Part shown: positions 37,139 to 48,947 of the stretch, piece after piece
Position numbering within the stretch: the stretch's first letter is position 1
Layout: each line of letters begins with the position of its first letter
Origin: Silene conica
Lineage: Eukaryota > Streptophyta > Magnoliopsida > Caryophyllales > Caryophyllaceae
Assembly: GCA_029255685.2 (NCBI GenBank)
Contig: CM055312.2
Location: 51,060,202-51,124,201, forward strand
DNA: 64,000 nucleotides
Direction: 5' to 3'
Translations under genes and position numbers: made by a program
Notes under the pieces: generated by a model
What the model was told of the DNA's origin: nothing
Seen by the model: the letters and a program-made list of their open reading frames with translations, nothing else
The model's database searches: none

Positions 37139-38047
37139 TCATAAATGAGAATTATTACCTACGGCGGTTGCCTTCCCATTTTTGAGATCGCTTAAGTATT
37201 TGAGGCAATTACGCTTCCAATGATCGATCCTCGTGCAATAATGGCACTTGTCTTCGGATTTTGAAGACGAGGTGGAAGCGCCTTTCGAAAAGGTCTTTTC
37301 TTTGGTCGCTTTGGGCTTGAATGTTTTCTTGCCCTTGCCTTTAAAGGCATTCTTCTTGAAGCTCATTTTCCCTCTCTTTTCGATGTTTAAAACATCCTTG
37401 GTGGAACTTTCATGAAGTCCCATGTCCCATTCGGCTTGGACGAGCATCTTATGCAACTCATCCAATGTTGTCTCTTGGTTTCGCATATTAAAATTTACCC
37501 GAAATTGAGCATACGATTTGACCTTATTGAGCGAGTGAAGAACTCGGTCAATTATGAGAGAGTCGGGAACATCAACGTCTTGCGTTTTTAGAGTCTCCGC
37601 GAGCTCAACGAGTTTGAGCACATGAGGGCTTATCTTTTGCCCTTCCTTCAAGGTAATGTCGAAGAAGGCGGAAGCCGCCTCATATTGGATCACCCTTGGT
37701 GTTTGCGAAAACATGGTCGCAAGCTTGGTGTATATCTCATACGATGTGGTCAACTTGATCATACTCCTTTCGAGATCCGGCTCCATGGAGAAGATGAGCA
37801 CATTTTTAAGAGCGGAGGACTCTTTCATGTAGGCTTCATAGGCCTCACGAGTTCCGATTGCAGAACGAGCGGTTGGAGAGGGAGGAGCGGCTTCGGATAG
37901 GTAACGACTCTTATCGTCACCTTGAGCGGCCAAAAGTAATTGCGCATCCCAATCCTTAAAATTGGAACCATGCTTATCGAGTTTGCAACGATCCATAAAG
38001 GATCGAAGCCATGATACGTTAGTGAGAGGTGGAGCGTTGGTTGCCAT
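37139..38047 (-). CDS. Copia-C gag polyprotein (gag-only element)
   Basis: Intact 302-codon ORF. Residues about 65-215 match plant Ty1/copia gag ('EAYEAYMKESSALKNVLIFSMEPDL', 'DSLIIDRVLHSL', 'LDELHKMLVQAE'); a basic Lys/Ser linker follows, then a CX2CX4HX4C zinc knuckle at residues 268-281 ('CHYCTRIDHWKRNC') that would bind RNA in the virus-like particle. The ATG at 38047 is close to the start of homology and is accepted. The frame ends 21 residues after the knuckle, where pol normally continues; no pol follows. The usual knuckle Gly before His is Asp. The element must borrow polymerase and integrase. Confidence 0.85.
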   Translation of the reverse strand: MATNAPPLTNVSWLRSFMDRCKLDKHGSNFKDWDAQLLLAAQGDDKSRYLSEAAPPSPTARSAIGTREAYEAYMKESSALKNVLIFSMEPDLERSMIKLTTSYEIYTKLATMFSQTPRVIQYEAASAFFDITLKEGQKISPHVLKLVELAETLKTQDVDVPDSLIIDRVLHSLNKVKSYAQFRVNFNMRNQETTLDELHKMLVQAEWDMGLHESSTKDVLNIEKRGKMSFKKNAFKGKGKKTFKPKATKEKTFSKGASTSSSKSEDKCHYCTRIDHWKRNCLKYLSDLKNGKATAVGNNSHL

Positions 38048-40481
38048 TGATGATGTTGAAAATTAAACTACAATAAAATGAAGGAAATACAACAACATCA
38101 TTTTAAAATTCATAATTTAAACTAAAAACTTAAACAAGTTAATTAGTTATTTACTTAATGATCTCTTACCCAATTAAGTAAACAATCCCAAGACCCAAAC
38201 CCATACTAATCCAGGCACGGTGTAGCCGATTCAACCCGTATCGGTATAATTTGGTGGATTAACTTCTTAATCGGTTCTACCTTAGAACTCTCGGTCGACA
38301 ATTTTCTAAAATCGTCTTTAGCCCGAACTTATTGCAACTACGGTTACGAATACTTTCGTTGAGATCAACCAAATTTCAAGGTGTAATCTTATTAGCCCAC
38401 TTACCCAACGTGACAATTTTAGTACCCCGGTATAGCCGAGCCTACGTTCTTGTGAAGAAGGGATTCATGGGCTTGTACTTTTTGGCAAGGCTAAGTCTCA
38501 ATATTTATATGTAAGAGATCTAGTCAAATTATTATCTATCTCCGTTTAAGTGAACTAAGTCGGTGAATTATCGATAAAATAAATGACTAGGTCGACTAAA
38601 TCGAAAAATGCATGAGACGATATATATGACGATTTGGCTATACATGCAAACATATAAAAAGCAAAAATAAAAGCATAAAATAAACCCTAGTATGGCCTTT
38701 CCTAGAAAAGAAATAATAAAAGTACAAATTCGGAAACCAACTCCTTTGGTCCCTTGAACTTCACGAGGCACGCACTTCGAGGTAAACACCGTCTTATTCG
38801 GAACTCCTTTCCGAATGGCATCGTCTTCAAGGATCTCCGGAATTTACAAAAATTACAACTTTTCTAGTCTACTTTATACATTATAAAATAGAAATAAATT
38901 ACAATTGGGTGATACGAGATCACAAAATTACAACCGAATCGGTAACCCCTTACATTACGGGAAATACCGATTTAAAACTAACGTCATACTAAGTAATTAC
39001 ATAATTCCAAAAATTACGTAAATAAAATCATGACATTCATAATTAAAGTATGCAATGCTTATAAATATATGAATTATCATGCAAATCCTAAGCCAAATCG
39101 TCCTATTTAAATAAATAGTCATCGTATACCTCGGTTTTTATGGAATCGCGTGTTTTAACGATTAACAACACTATGCATTATATGAATCGGTATTCATTCT
39201 TAAGTTAATCATCCCAACTCATATAGGTTTCAAAATTTAGTCTTACTCAAACTTTGAACATGACTTAACTTAACATATTTTAATATTATTCGGTATTACT
39301 CGGTTTTACGGGAAAAATAATATAAAAATCCAAAAGAGTCATAAAAATTTCGAAAAATTCAAAATTCAAATTTTGAAAATTCCAGATTGTTCTTAAAATT
39401 TCAGAACCTTAAAAATATTAGTATTTATACGGTTTTAACATTTATTTCGAAATAAGACGTAAAACGAGCATTTTAAGTCGGAAAATTCAATAATTAGCTC
39501 CATAAATGCAAATAAAATACTAATAATATTTTTACACTTTCCAAAATACTTTAAGAACATAAAAATAGACAGAAAATTAAATGGCACACTGCCCAATAGC
39601 CGAAATGTTTAATTATATGACTCTTATTATACAATTTTAAATGCATCCTTTTAACAATTAAAATTAAATCAAAACAGAAACTTTTGGCTCCCAAGAATAA
39701 TTTCGTGATGAACATATCATATATGACTATTATGGGTTAAATTTTCCGGCCATTTTAACAATTATTGTAAATTTTAACGATTTTCGTCATATATCGTACG
39801 ATTTTAACCTTTAAAATTATTTCTCAAGCATAAAATAAGATAAAAATCTCGAAATTTTTATACATGCTGGAAATAATATATATGACATCGTGTTAAATGT
39901 TTATGGCCAAATTCCAACTTAAACTATTAAAGTCGAAATAATGTCACTAATTACCCGATTTTTACATTAAAAATCTATAATATTGCAATATTTGAGATAA
40001 ATTTCTGGACAATTCAACATATATTTTAAATATTGCATGTGACATACTCATAAATTTTTATAGTCAAATTCGGAATACAACTATACAAACCCATTTTTAT
40101 TCATCTTATTGCATTTTAACGTTTAAAATTCATATTATCACATGTTTTATAAGTCCATAATTTGTGAAAATTCATAATCATAACATAGGATATACATGTG
40201 ATAACATACTGAAAAATCTCGGCCAAAGGATGATTTTAACTATTTTTCCCGAAATAAACAATTTTTAACCATTAAAACTTAATAAAACCGAGATTTGAAC
40301 TACCAATAACCATTATTCATGCAAAATATATTCCAAATATTCTAAAAACATTTTAGAAACAGTAGGTATTCATGCTAAATAATTTCGGTCATATCATATA
40401 TCAAACGAAATACCAAGTTTTATTTTGATATCCTAATAACTCCGTAAAAACGTAAACGGAAAGCATGCAAACAACCTAGTT
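38048..40481 (-). mobile_element. Copia-C untranslated leader
   Basis: A 2.4-kb noncoding leader between primer-binding site and gag, unusually long for copia. It is shared with Copia-D (48320-48947 plus 57859-59323, reverse complement) and partly with Copia-A. No ORF is conserved between copies. Part near the gag (38160-38520, 38700-38850) is the best-conserved stretch and may hold packaging or translation signals. Confidence 0.65.
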
Positions 40482-40493
40482 GCTCTGATACCA
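40482..40493 (-). other. tRNA-iMet primer-binding site, Copia-C
   Basis: The minus strand reads TGGTATCAGAGC, 2 bp inside the LTR at 40496. Confidence 0.95.
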
Positions 40494-40495
40494 AT

Positions 40496-41754
40496 TGTTG
40501 GGTTTAGTTATCTCATAAACTTAATATTTTAGTCATACTAAATATAAATTTAATTAACATTTTAATTAACTTATAAAATGATCTTATGCATGCTTATAAA
40601 ATGCGGAAATGAGGAGATTTCGAACCCTTACACACGGTCCAGAATATAGCAAGGATGATCCTCCAATGTTCAACAAGAACACCTCCTTTGTGATGCACCA
40701 AGACAACCCCTTAAACAACCGAGATCTTGAAAAAGCTAGCACAAAATCGGTTTTCCTTAAGATAAATCCTAATCTCTTAATTAGATTTATTATTTCAATA
40801 CTACAATTAGTATATTTATTATCTTATAATATTGATTTTGAGGTTGTGAAATTCTCTGCTTACTTAGGAAATTTTCGGCTAAGAAGAAGGATGAATGAGG
40901 TTGTTCTATGTTTTTATATATCACACATGCCAAAGCTTAATAAACAATTTACTTAAGGAGCATGGGGAAGAGGGTAGCCGGCCTTAGGGAAGAGTAACAA
41001 GGGAACAACTTCTCTTCTCAAGGCTCTTAGGGTGGCCATAGGTTAGTGTTCTCAAGGTAACTTTAATGATTATGTTTATCTCACTAATAAACACTAATCA
41101 TGCCCTTAACTAACCTCCACTAAACCGACACCCTCTCATAACATATAGTCCATTTTATAATTGTCTTATAATCAATTGTATAAGTGTGACATCTAAAGTG
41201 TCACATTTAAAATAACAATTGTTTTCATTAATTAAAATGCATATTTATCATATAAATATCATTTGTAAATTAAATAAATCATATTTATCTTTTCGACATG
41301 TAATTCGAAATTACCAACATATAAAATGGTCTTTTATAATTTATCGTCAATACGATTTACAATTTTTGTAATAATTATAACCCGTTTCATTCTAATCACG
41401 ATATTATAAAATATCTTTTATTGTTTAACAATTGACACGTTTCAATTTTAAACATAAATCTTAGAATAAGATTTAACCTCTAATTTCTCGATATACGAGC
41501 TTAAGGAATATGATCAAATCGTATCATTATACATTTGATCACTTTAAAGTTTAAGGGAATTGTCCTAAAGGTGTGACCTAAAGGGATCAACTGACCACCA
41601 CCGTCATACGACAGTAATGTCAAACTCTAGCTAGCCAATCATTACCGATTAATGTTGGTCAGTTGACTAATATAAATCGTATCATCCATTGCGCATTCTC
41701 GTCATGAGATTTAATTATGTGATCGCACTATTGTTGAGGACACATTTCCCAACA
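40496..41754 (-). mobile_element. Copia-C 5' LTR
   Basis: 1259 bp, TGTTGGG...CCCAACA, flanked on its outer side by TCTAC. Contains the likely element promoter. Confidence 0.95.
40912..40921 (-). promoter_or_regulatory. Candidate TATA box, Copia-C 5' LTR
   Basis: The minus strand reads ATATATAAAA. The corresponding position in the 3' LTR (33799-33808) is identical, and Copia-D has TATTTATA at 47879-47886 in a similar place. Confidence 0.45.
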
Positions 41755-41759
41755 TCTAC
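41755..41759. repeat. Target-site duplication of Copia-C (right)
   Basis: TCTAC, identical to 33378-33382; proves that the two LTRs belong to one insertion event. Confidence 0.9.
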
Positions 41760-42528
41760 AACTTGTATCGACATACAAAAGTTGACAAAATAACATGAAT
41801 TTAAATGAGAATTATTACCTACAGCGAGAACATTTCCAGCTTTTAGGTCGGCCAAGTATTTTGGGCAATTTCTCTTCCAATGACCAATCCTTGTGCAATA
41901 ATGGCACTTATCTTCAACCTTTGAAGATGAGGTAGAAGCACCTTTCGAAAAGGTCTTCTCTTTGGATGGTGTGGTCATGGAGGCATTCTTGCCTTTGCCT
42001 TTTCTACCACTCTTCTTAAACTTCCCTTTGCTCTTTTCCTCAATGTTAAGCACATCCTTTGTGGAACTCTCATTAAGTCCCATATCCCTTTTCCGCTTGG
42101 ACAAACATCTTATGCAATTCGTCCAAAGAGGTTTCTTGATTACGCATGTTAACGTTCACCCGGTACTGAGTATACGTTTTCACTTTGTTGAGGGAGTGAA
42201 GAAGTCTGTCAATAATAAGAGAGTCGGGAAGGTTCACCCCTTGTAGCTTCAAGGTTTCGGCTAGCTCAACCATTTTGAGCACATGAGGACTAATCCTTTG
42301 ACCTTCCTTTAAGGTTAAATCAAAGAAGGCGGAGGCCGCCTCATATTGGATTACCCTAGGAGCTTGCGAAAACATGGTCGCAACTCTAGTGTAAATCGTG
42401 TTAGCGGTGACTAGCCTAATCATTCTCCTTTGGAGATCCGGCTCCATTCAGAATATAACCACGTTCTTAAGAGCATGCGACTCTTTCATGTAAGTCTCAT
42501 AGGCCTCACGAGTCGCCTCTGATGCACG
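41760..42528 (-). pseudogene. Copia-B gag fragment, broken
   Basis: Minus-strand homologue of the Copia-C gag from about residue 65 to the end. It starts at the Tek-1 junction (42528), meets an in-frame TGA just before 'MEPDL' (about 42448), continues open to about 42090, then needs a frameshift into the frame holding the basic linker and an intact zinc knuckle 'CHYCTRIGHWKRNC'. The first 65 residues and the leader lie beyond the right end of the window because Tek-1 is inserted here. Both Tek-1 and Copia-C are younger than Copia-B. Confidence 0.8.
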
Positions 42529-42752
42529 TGTAACATCCCGTATTTTCGTAAATAATATTTTAATGATTTTAAATTATTTTACAGAATATAATATTATTTT
42601 AATAATTAATCGTAATTTTAATTTAAGTATTTCCGTTAAAGCTCCGTCTTAAGAATATTTTAATTCTTAAGATGTTCACTTGGCATATTCTAATTCCGAC
42701 TTAAGTCCGTTCACAAAAAAAATAACCCGACTCAAATAAAAAGAAAGGACAA

Positions 42753-42760
42753 TATAAAAC
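42753..42760 (+). promoter_or_regulatory. Candidate TATA box, Tek-1 5' LTR
   Basis: TATAAAAC preceded by AGGACAA, about 225 bp into the LTR; conserved in the 3' LTR at 63783-63790. The following C/A-rich text is a plausible start region. Confidence 0.55.
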
Positions 42761-43484
42761 CCCACTTAAACCCTATTCATCGACATATCATCCTTCACAA
42801 AATTCATTTTACAGTAACATCCCAAAACTCCATTGTTCTTCATTTCTCAAGCTTAAAATCATCATCCAGACCTCTTCCCGGACTCGTATAAAGGTAAGCC
42901 TTACATTTTCGGAATCCTCTCGAGATTTGTATCTCTTTCAATTTCAGTTTTATCAAACTCGAAAAAGACGCTGTTTTCACCAAAATCCGTTTTAAGCTTA
43001 TAATCTTCATTTCGTTCGTTGTAGGAGTTGGATTAGAGGACCCGAAGATTGATAGCTACGTGATTGAAGAAGAATTTGGAGCATAACCGCTTATAAGGTG
43101 ACATTGATGAGTAACTTGGCCTTATTGTTAAAGTAGCATAATTTGTTATTGATTTTGGTGTTGATTCTGATTTTATGAACTTATATTGTTGTATGGACTT
43201 AGAAGCATGCTAGTAACCTGTTTTACATGTTCAATAAGTAGTGTAATTGATTTTCATGGTGTTCCTTGTGTTTCATTGGCATATTTTCAGTTTTTGCAAA
43301 GTTAAGACGAATACAAGATATGAACTTAATACGTGTTTGTTGCGGGAATTTATGCTTGTTTATGAATCATACGTATGATATATATGCTGGGTAAACTTGT
43401 GTTGTTGCGGTTTTTAAGAATTGTATCGATTTAGTCGAGATTTAGGAATCACTGTAATGCGCGATTTTTGGTTCAAGGGTTCTG

Positions 43485-43760
43485 AGCCGGTCGACCGACC
43501 GGCAGCCGGTCGTACTTTGGGAATTTAAGCTGAGTGGGTGCTCAGCCGGTTGGCCGGCCGCCGGTTGACCGGCTGAGACACCTTAATGGGTGCTTTTTAG
43601 CGTAATAGAGGAATAGGGAGAGTGGTCTCCTAGCCGGGTGGCCGGCGACCGGTCGACCGGCTGGGGACCCTTCCTCATATATTTTCGTTTTCAAAAGGCT
43701 GATAGTGTAAGGGTTGTCAGACGGCTGGCCGGCAGCCTGCCTCTGACCGGTTGGGAGCCA
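43485..43760. repeat. GCCGG-rich inverted repeat clusters in Tek-1 LTR
   Basis: Four GC-rich blocks at about 43485-43513, 43543-43575, 43632-43670 and 43719-43758, each pairing AGCCGG with CCGGCT-like words around GTCGACC or close variants, in otherwise AT-rich LTR. Confidence 0.75.
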
Positions 43761-44030
43761 TTTTCACTTTAAAATCGTTTTAACTTTTGATCGGCTAGTC
43801 CAATTCGCTGGAGACTCGTTCCGTATGCTTTATATGTGTGATTGTGGTCCTCGGAGTACGGGCGGCACTATATTGGGTTCGGGAATGGAGTGAGGATAGA
43901 GACCCCCCCGGTCGGGTAACCGAAAGGAAAACCGACTCTCCCTTAACTTAGTTCCTCGGGTCAATTAAGTGTTGTTTAGAAGTCTAGAATATTAGGACTA
44001 AGGACCTAGTTGTAGTACATATCGGAATAT

Positions 44031-44500
44031 GTCTGAGTTGGGACCGCTAGAGTACGATATGTACTGATGTTTGATGCGTGTCAAGTTATGGTCTGAGTTG
44101 CGATCCTCTAGTTTGACATGTGAGTGTTTGTGGCGTGACGGCCTAGTCTGAGTTGCGACGTATTGTCCGTCTCGTGTATGGATGATGCAGTAGGGAAATG
44201 TCTGAGTTGCGACCTCTGCCCTATCGTGAGTTTGTTTGACCGTAGTGGGTTGGGTCTGAGTTGGGATCCCGATTTCATTACGAAGAGTAATGGTTCTGAC
44301 TGAGTTGCGTTATTAACCATTATTAGCTGATTGGTATCCATTTGTGCCTGAGTTGCGGCTACGGGTGTATGCTTGCTGAATTGTGTACCAAGTCTAACCT
44401 GAGTTGGGGTGTGACTTGGACACTGTTGATTTGTGTCTAGTGCTTGCCTGAGTTGCGGTTGGTTCTAGATACTGCTGATTGCATCTGCTTGCCTGAATTG
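44031..44500. repeat. Ten-copy CTGAGTTG array, about 50-bp period
   Basis: KYCTGAGTTG-like words start at 44031, 44091, 44146, 44200, 44254, 44298, 44346, 44397, 44446 and 44491; steps are 44-60 bp. The intervening sequence varies, so only this word is conserved. Confidence 0.85.
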
Positions 44501-45207
44501 GGGTACAGTGTCAGATGTTGCTGATTGATTGTGTTAGATAGTGTGTTATGGATTTTAGAACTGTTCATCCAAGGCATTGGATGACTCTTAGTCTGGTTTC
44601 GTAAACGGTTTAGATTGAAAGACCCCCTGGCCGGGCAACCGGATGGGAAACCGGCTCTCCTTTCAAATAGTTTCCGAAGTTAGTTGAGAGCCCTGCATAG
44701 TATTTGCATGTTGATTTGAGATTGAGATATTGAGATATATGTATATATGCTTCACATATTATAAATGCTGGAGTATGTTGGATGCTTTATGTGTTACGTG
44801 TCGTTAACAATAGGTGGCTAGTAGAACTCTAGTCACTCCCCACTGATTGTGGCGTACATGTTTACATGTATGTAGGTACATGACAGGTTGGATAACTGAG
44901 GGGTTACTATGGAGGCTAGCGAGCAATGATCCGTTGTTCATCATTGACTTACCTTACTTATCGTGTAGCTAGACCTAGACGTTTTGGTTTTCATACTGAG
45001 TGCCTGTAGGGATGTGCCATCCCAGGCTATTTTGTATTTATGTTTTTTATACTTAGACTGTTATACTTATCTAAGTTTTGGTTTATATCAGTTTGTACAG
45101 TCTGTTTTAATTCACCTCGTTTATCTTGCATGTTAAAGTTTAAATTCCGTGTAAATTTTGGCATGTTTGTATGTTTTCTTTTCCGCTGAGACGAGGGGTT
45201 TTACAGT

Positions 45208-45219
45208 TGGTATCAGAGC
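45208..45219 (+). other. tRNA-iMet primer-binding site, Tek-1
   Basis: TGGTATCAGAGC, exact, 2 bp after the LTR end. Confidence 0.95.
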
Positions 45220-45372
45220 GTTATCGCTCCCGACGCACTCATATGACCCCCAACCTTAACTTGACCATATAATTGAATAATGAATGAGAGATGGGGTAGA
45301 TTTAAGGACTTATATTTGTAGTCTGTTTGTGATTGCTAATTGCTAAGTTAACACTTGCTTTTCTTTTGAAGG

Positions 45373-46432
45373 ATGGTGAGGACTTCTACAGCAGAGAATA
45401 CGATAATTCAAGCCCTTCTTCAGGTGCTTGAGAACCAGAGAAACCAAGCTGAAGCTGTTCCTCCTCCTCCTCCGCTAGACAATGATGCCAACAGACCTGG
45501 TGGCTTTTCATGGATTGCATCTCAGATGTCCAGAAGTCACGCGAAGACCGACGGAGGTGAAGTTGACCCTGTTGCTCTTTCTGAGTGGTTTCGAGAGATG
45601 GAGAAGAGTTTTGCCATGTATTCAGTAGTCAGGGAGGATAGGGTGCGTTTAGCCACTCATTTTCTGACATTGGAAGCTGATAGATGGTGGACTTTGACTG
45701 GTCCTACTTTTCTTCTGGACCCAGTGTTTGATTGGGAAGCTTTCAAGGAGAAGATCTATCCTAAGGAGTTGCGTTCACAGAGATTGAAGGAATTTATGGA
45801 TCTCAAGCAAGGGAATATGACGGTACAGGAGTTCACAGATAAATTCAACCAGCTTGCTCACTTTGCTTCGAGATTTGTGAGAGATGAGTCATAGAGGGTG
45901 TACTTCTACAGAGGGAAGTTGGGACCCCGTATTGAGAGCATGGTCTTTGTTGAGGAGTACGATGAAGCCATCTGGGCTGAGAGTTCTATCAGGGCTATTA
46001 ACGCTGAGGCTCGTGCTGCTACTGGAGTACTTCTTCACATCAGAGATCTATTACCAGGGCAAGAGGCCTTTTGTTCCATCTTCTGCACCTGCTACTTCTC
46101 AGAAGAAGCGTTTTGAGAGGTTTGTTGCACCGGTCGCTAAGACTACTGTTCCCACAGATACTACTTCGGGTACTTATCACCGTTGTGGTAAACCATCTCA
46201 TCCGGGTTTTGATTGCTTCAAGAATGCCTACAAGTGTTACACTTGTAATGGATTTGGGCATAGGTCTTTCAAGTGTCCTGAGAGAAACACCGCTATTGGC
46301 AAGGCTGCCACTGCTGCTGCTGCTACTCGTGGAGGCAAGGCAAAGGGGAATATCTTTGTTATGACTAGAGCAGAGGCTGAGGCTCATCCGGATATCATTG
46401 TTGGTATATTTTCTGTCCTCGGTGCTGAGTGA
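45373..46432 (+). pseudogene. Tek-1 gag, interrupted
   Basis: The ATG at 45373 starts a Ty3/gypsy chromovirus gag: a short N-terminus with a Pro run, then the retrotrans_gag domain ('WFREMEKSF', 'ATHFLTLEADRWW', 'FMDLKQGNMTVQEF'). An in-frame TAG at 45892-45894 interrupts it; the same frame continues as 'YFYRGKLGPRIESMV' to about 46028, where a frameshift is needed to reach the nucleocapsid part. There two tandem zinc knuckles occur: the first has lost its leading Cys (Tyr instead), the second is complete ('CYTCNGFGHRSFKC'). A TGA at 46430-46432 separates gag from protease. Confidence 0.85.
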
Positions 46433-46980
46433 TTTATGTTATCCGATACTGGTGCATCATTGTCTTTTATATCGATTCAGTTCGCCGATAGACTAGTTCT
46501 TGAGTCTTCTGTTGTTGAGGAGACTTTTATCTCATTGCCTTCCGGAGATGTTTTCTCATGCTCTTCTTCCCATAGGGATGTTCCTAGTATTATTGGTTGT
46601 GCCATATTTCCAGCGAACTTACTGAGATTTCCTCTCGAGGAATTTGACATTATCCTCGGTATGGATTGGTTATCGCGATACCATGCTCGATTCGAGTGTC
46701 GCGACCAGAAAATATGCTTGAGGAGTTCTTCAGGAGTTCGTGTTTTCTATAAGGGAACCCGCCCCCGAAAGGGTGTTCGCATCATTTCATCAATGAAAGT
46801 GTCTTATCTTCTTAGGAAGGGTTGCCAAGCCTTCATGTGTGTTGTTTCAGCTGCGAAGCCTTCGCTACCGAAGCTTGAGGATGTAGCCATTGTTCGTGAG
46901 TTTCTAGACGTCTTTCCAGAGGAGTTACCGGGCATACCTCTTGAGAGGGATGTCGAGTTTACTATTGAGCTTGTTCCAGG
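46433..46980 (+). pseudogene. Tek-1 protease and start of reverse transcriptase
   Basis: In the same frame as the nucleocapsid part. It has the aspartic protease active site 'DTGAS' near residue 4-8, 'LEEFDIILGMDWLSRYHA' typical of the chromovirus protease C-terminus, and then the reverse transcriptase N-terminal 'FPEELPGIPLERDVEF' block ending at 'IELVPG'. Copia-D is inserted here at 46982. The polymerase continues at about 60990 after a gap of roughly 75 codons that are missing. Confidence 0.88.
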
Positions 46981-46981
46981 T

Positions 46982-48305
<1,324 letters not shown>

Positions 48306-48307
48306 AG

Positions 48308-48319
48308 TGGTATCAGAGC
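48308..48319 (+). other. tRNA-iMet primer-binding site, Copia-D
   Basis: TGGTATCAGAGC, exact, 2 bp after the LTR. Confidence 0.95.
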
Positions 48320-48947
48320 TTAAGGTTGCTTGCATGCAACTCGATGTTTACGTTTTTTGCGAGAAAATGCGATTTTAATTAAAAACGAATATGAGTAGTA
48401 CATATATGATATGCACGAAAATCATATTGCATGTATATTTTCTGGTCTTAAAATATTTTTAAGTCATTTTGATGATTTATGGAATAATATTGTTCATCAT
48501 TATAATTAATTTGATTAATTTATGCTTAAAATAGGTTAAAAATGTTTTATTATGGGAAAAATAGCTAAATAATGTTTCTGTCCATGAAGTTTAAATATGT
48601 TCTCACATGAATTTAACATATTATGAATATATAATTTTCGAAATTATTTAAGTTTAATGCATGGTTTATGAATTTTTAATGGTTAAATAGTCATAAAATG
48701 AGTTAAATATGGGATAAATAGTTATATTATGAATTTAACTATAAATTTTTTTGTAGATGTCACATGCAATATATGAAATACATGATAAATTTTTCAGAAA
48801 TTTTTCGTTAATATTGCATGAATATTGATTTTTATCGTAAAAATCGTAATATTAGTGACATATTTTAGCTTAAATAGTTTAAGTTCGAATTTGACCATAA
48901 AAATTTGATATAGTGTCACATATATTATTTCTAGCATGCATGTGAAT
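48320..48947 (+). mobile_element. Copia-D leader, first part
   Basis: Noncoding leader, reverse-complement homologue of about 39868-40481 of Copia-C. Interrupted at 48948 by Ath-3. Confidence 0.7.

Larger units (their letters stand above)
42529..45205 (+). mobile_element. Tek-1 5' LTR
   Basis: 2677 bp from TGTAACATCCCG to GGGGTTTTACA. The first 440 bp recur at 63559-64000 as the start of the 3' LTR. It holds a TATA box, four GCCGG-rich inverted repeat clusters (43485-43760) and a ten-copy CTGAGTTG array (44031-44500) flanked by two copies of an approximately 70-bp block. The primer-binding site is 2 bp inside. Confidence 0.93.
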
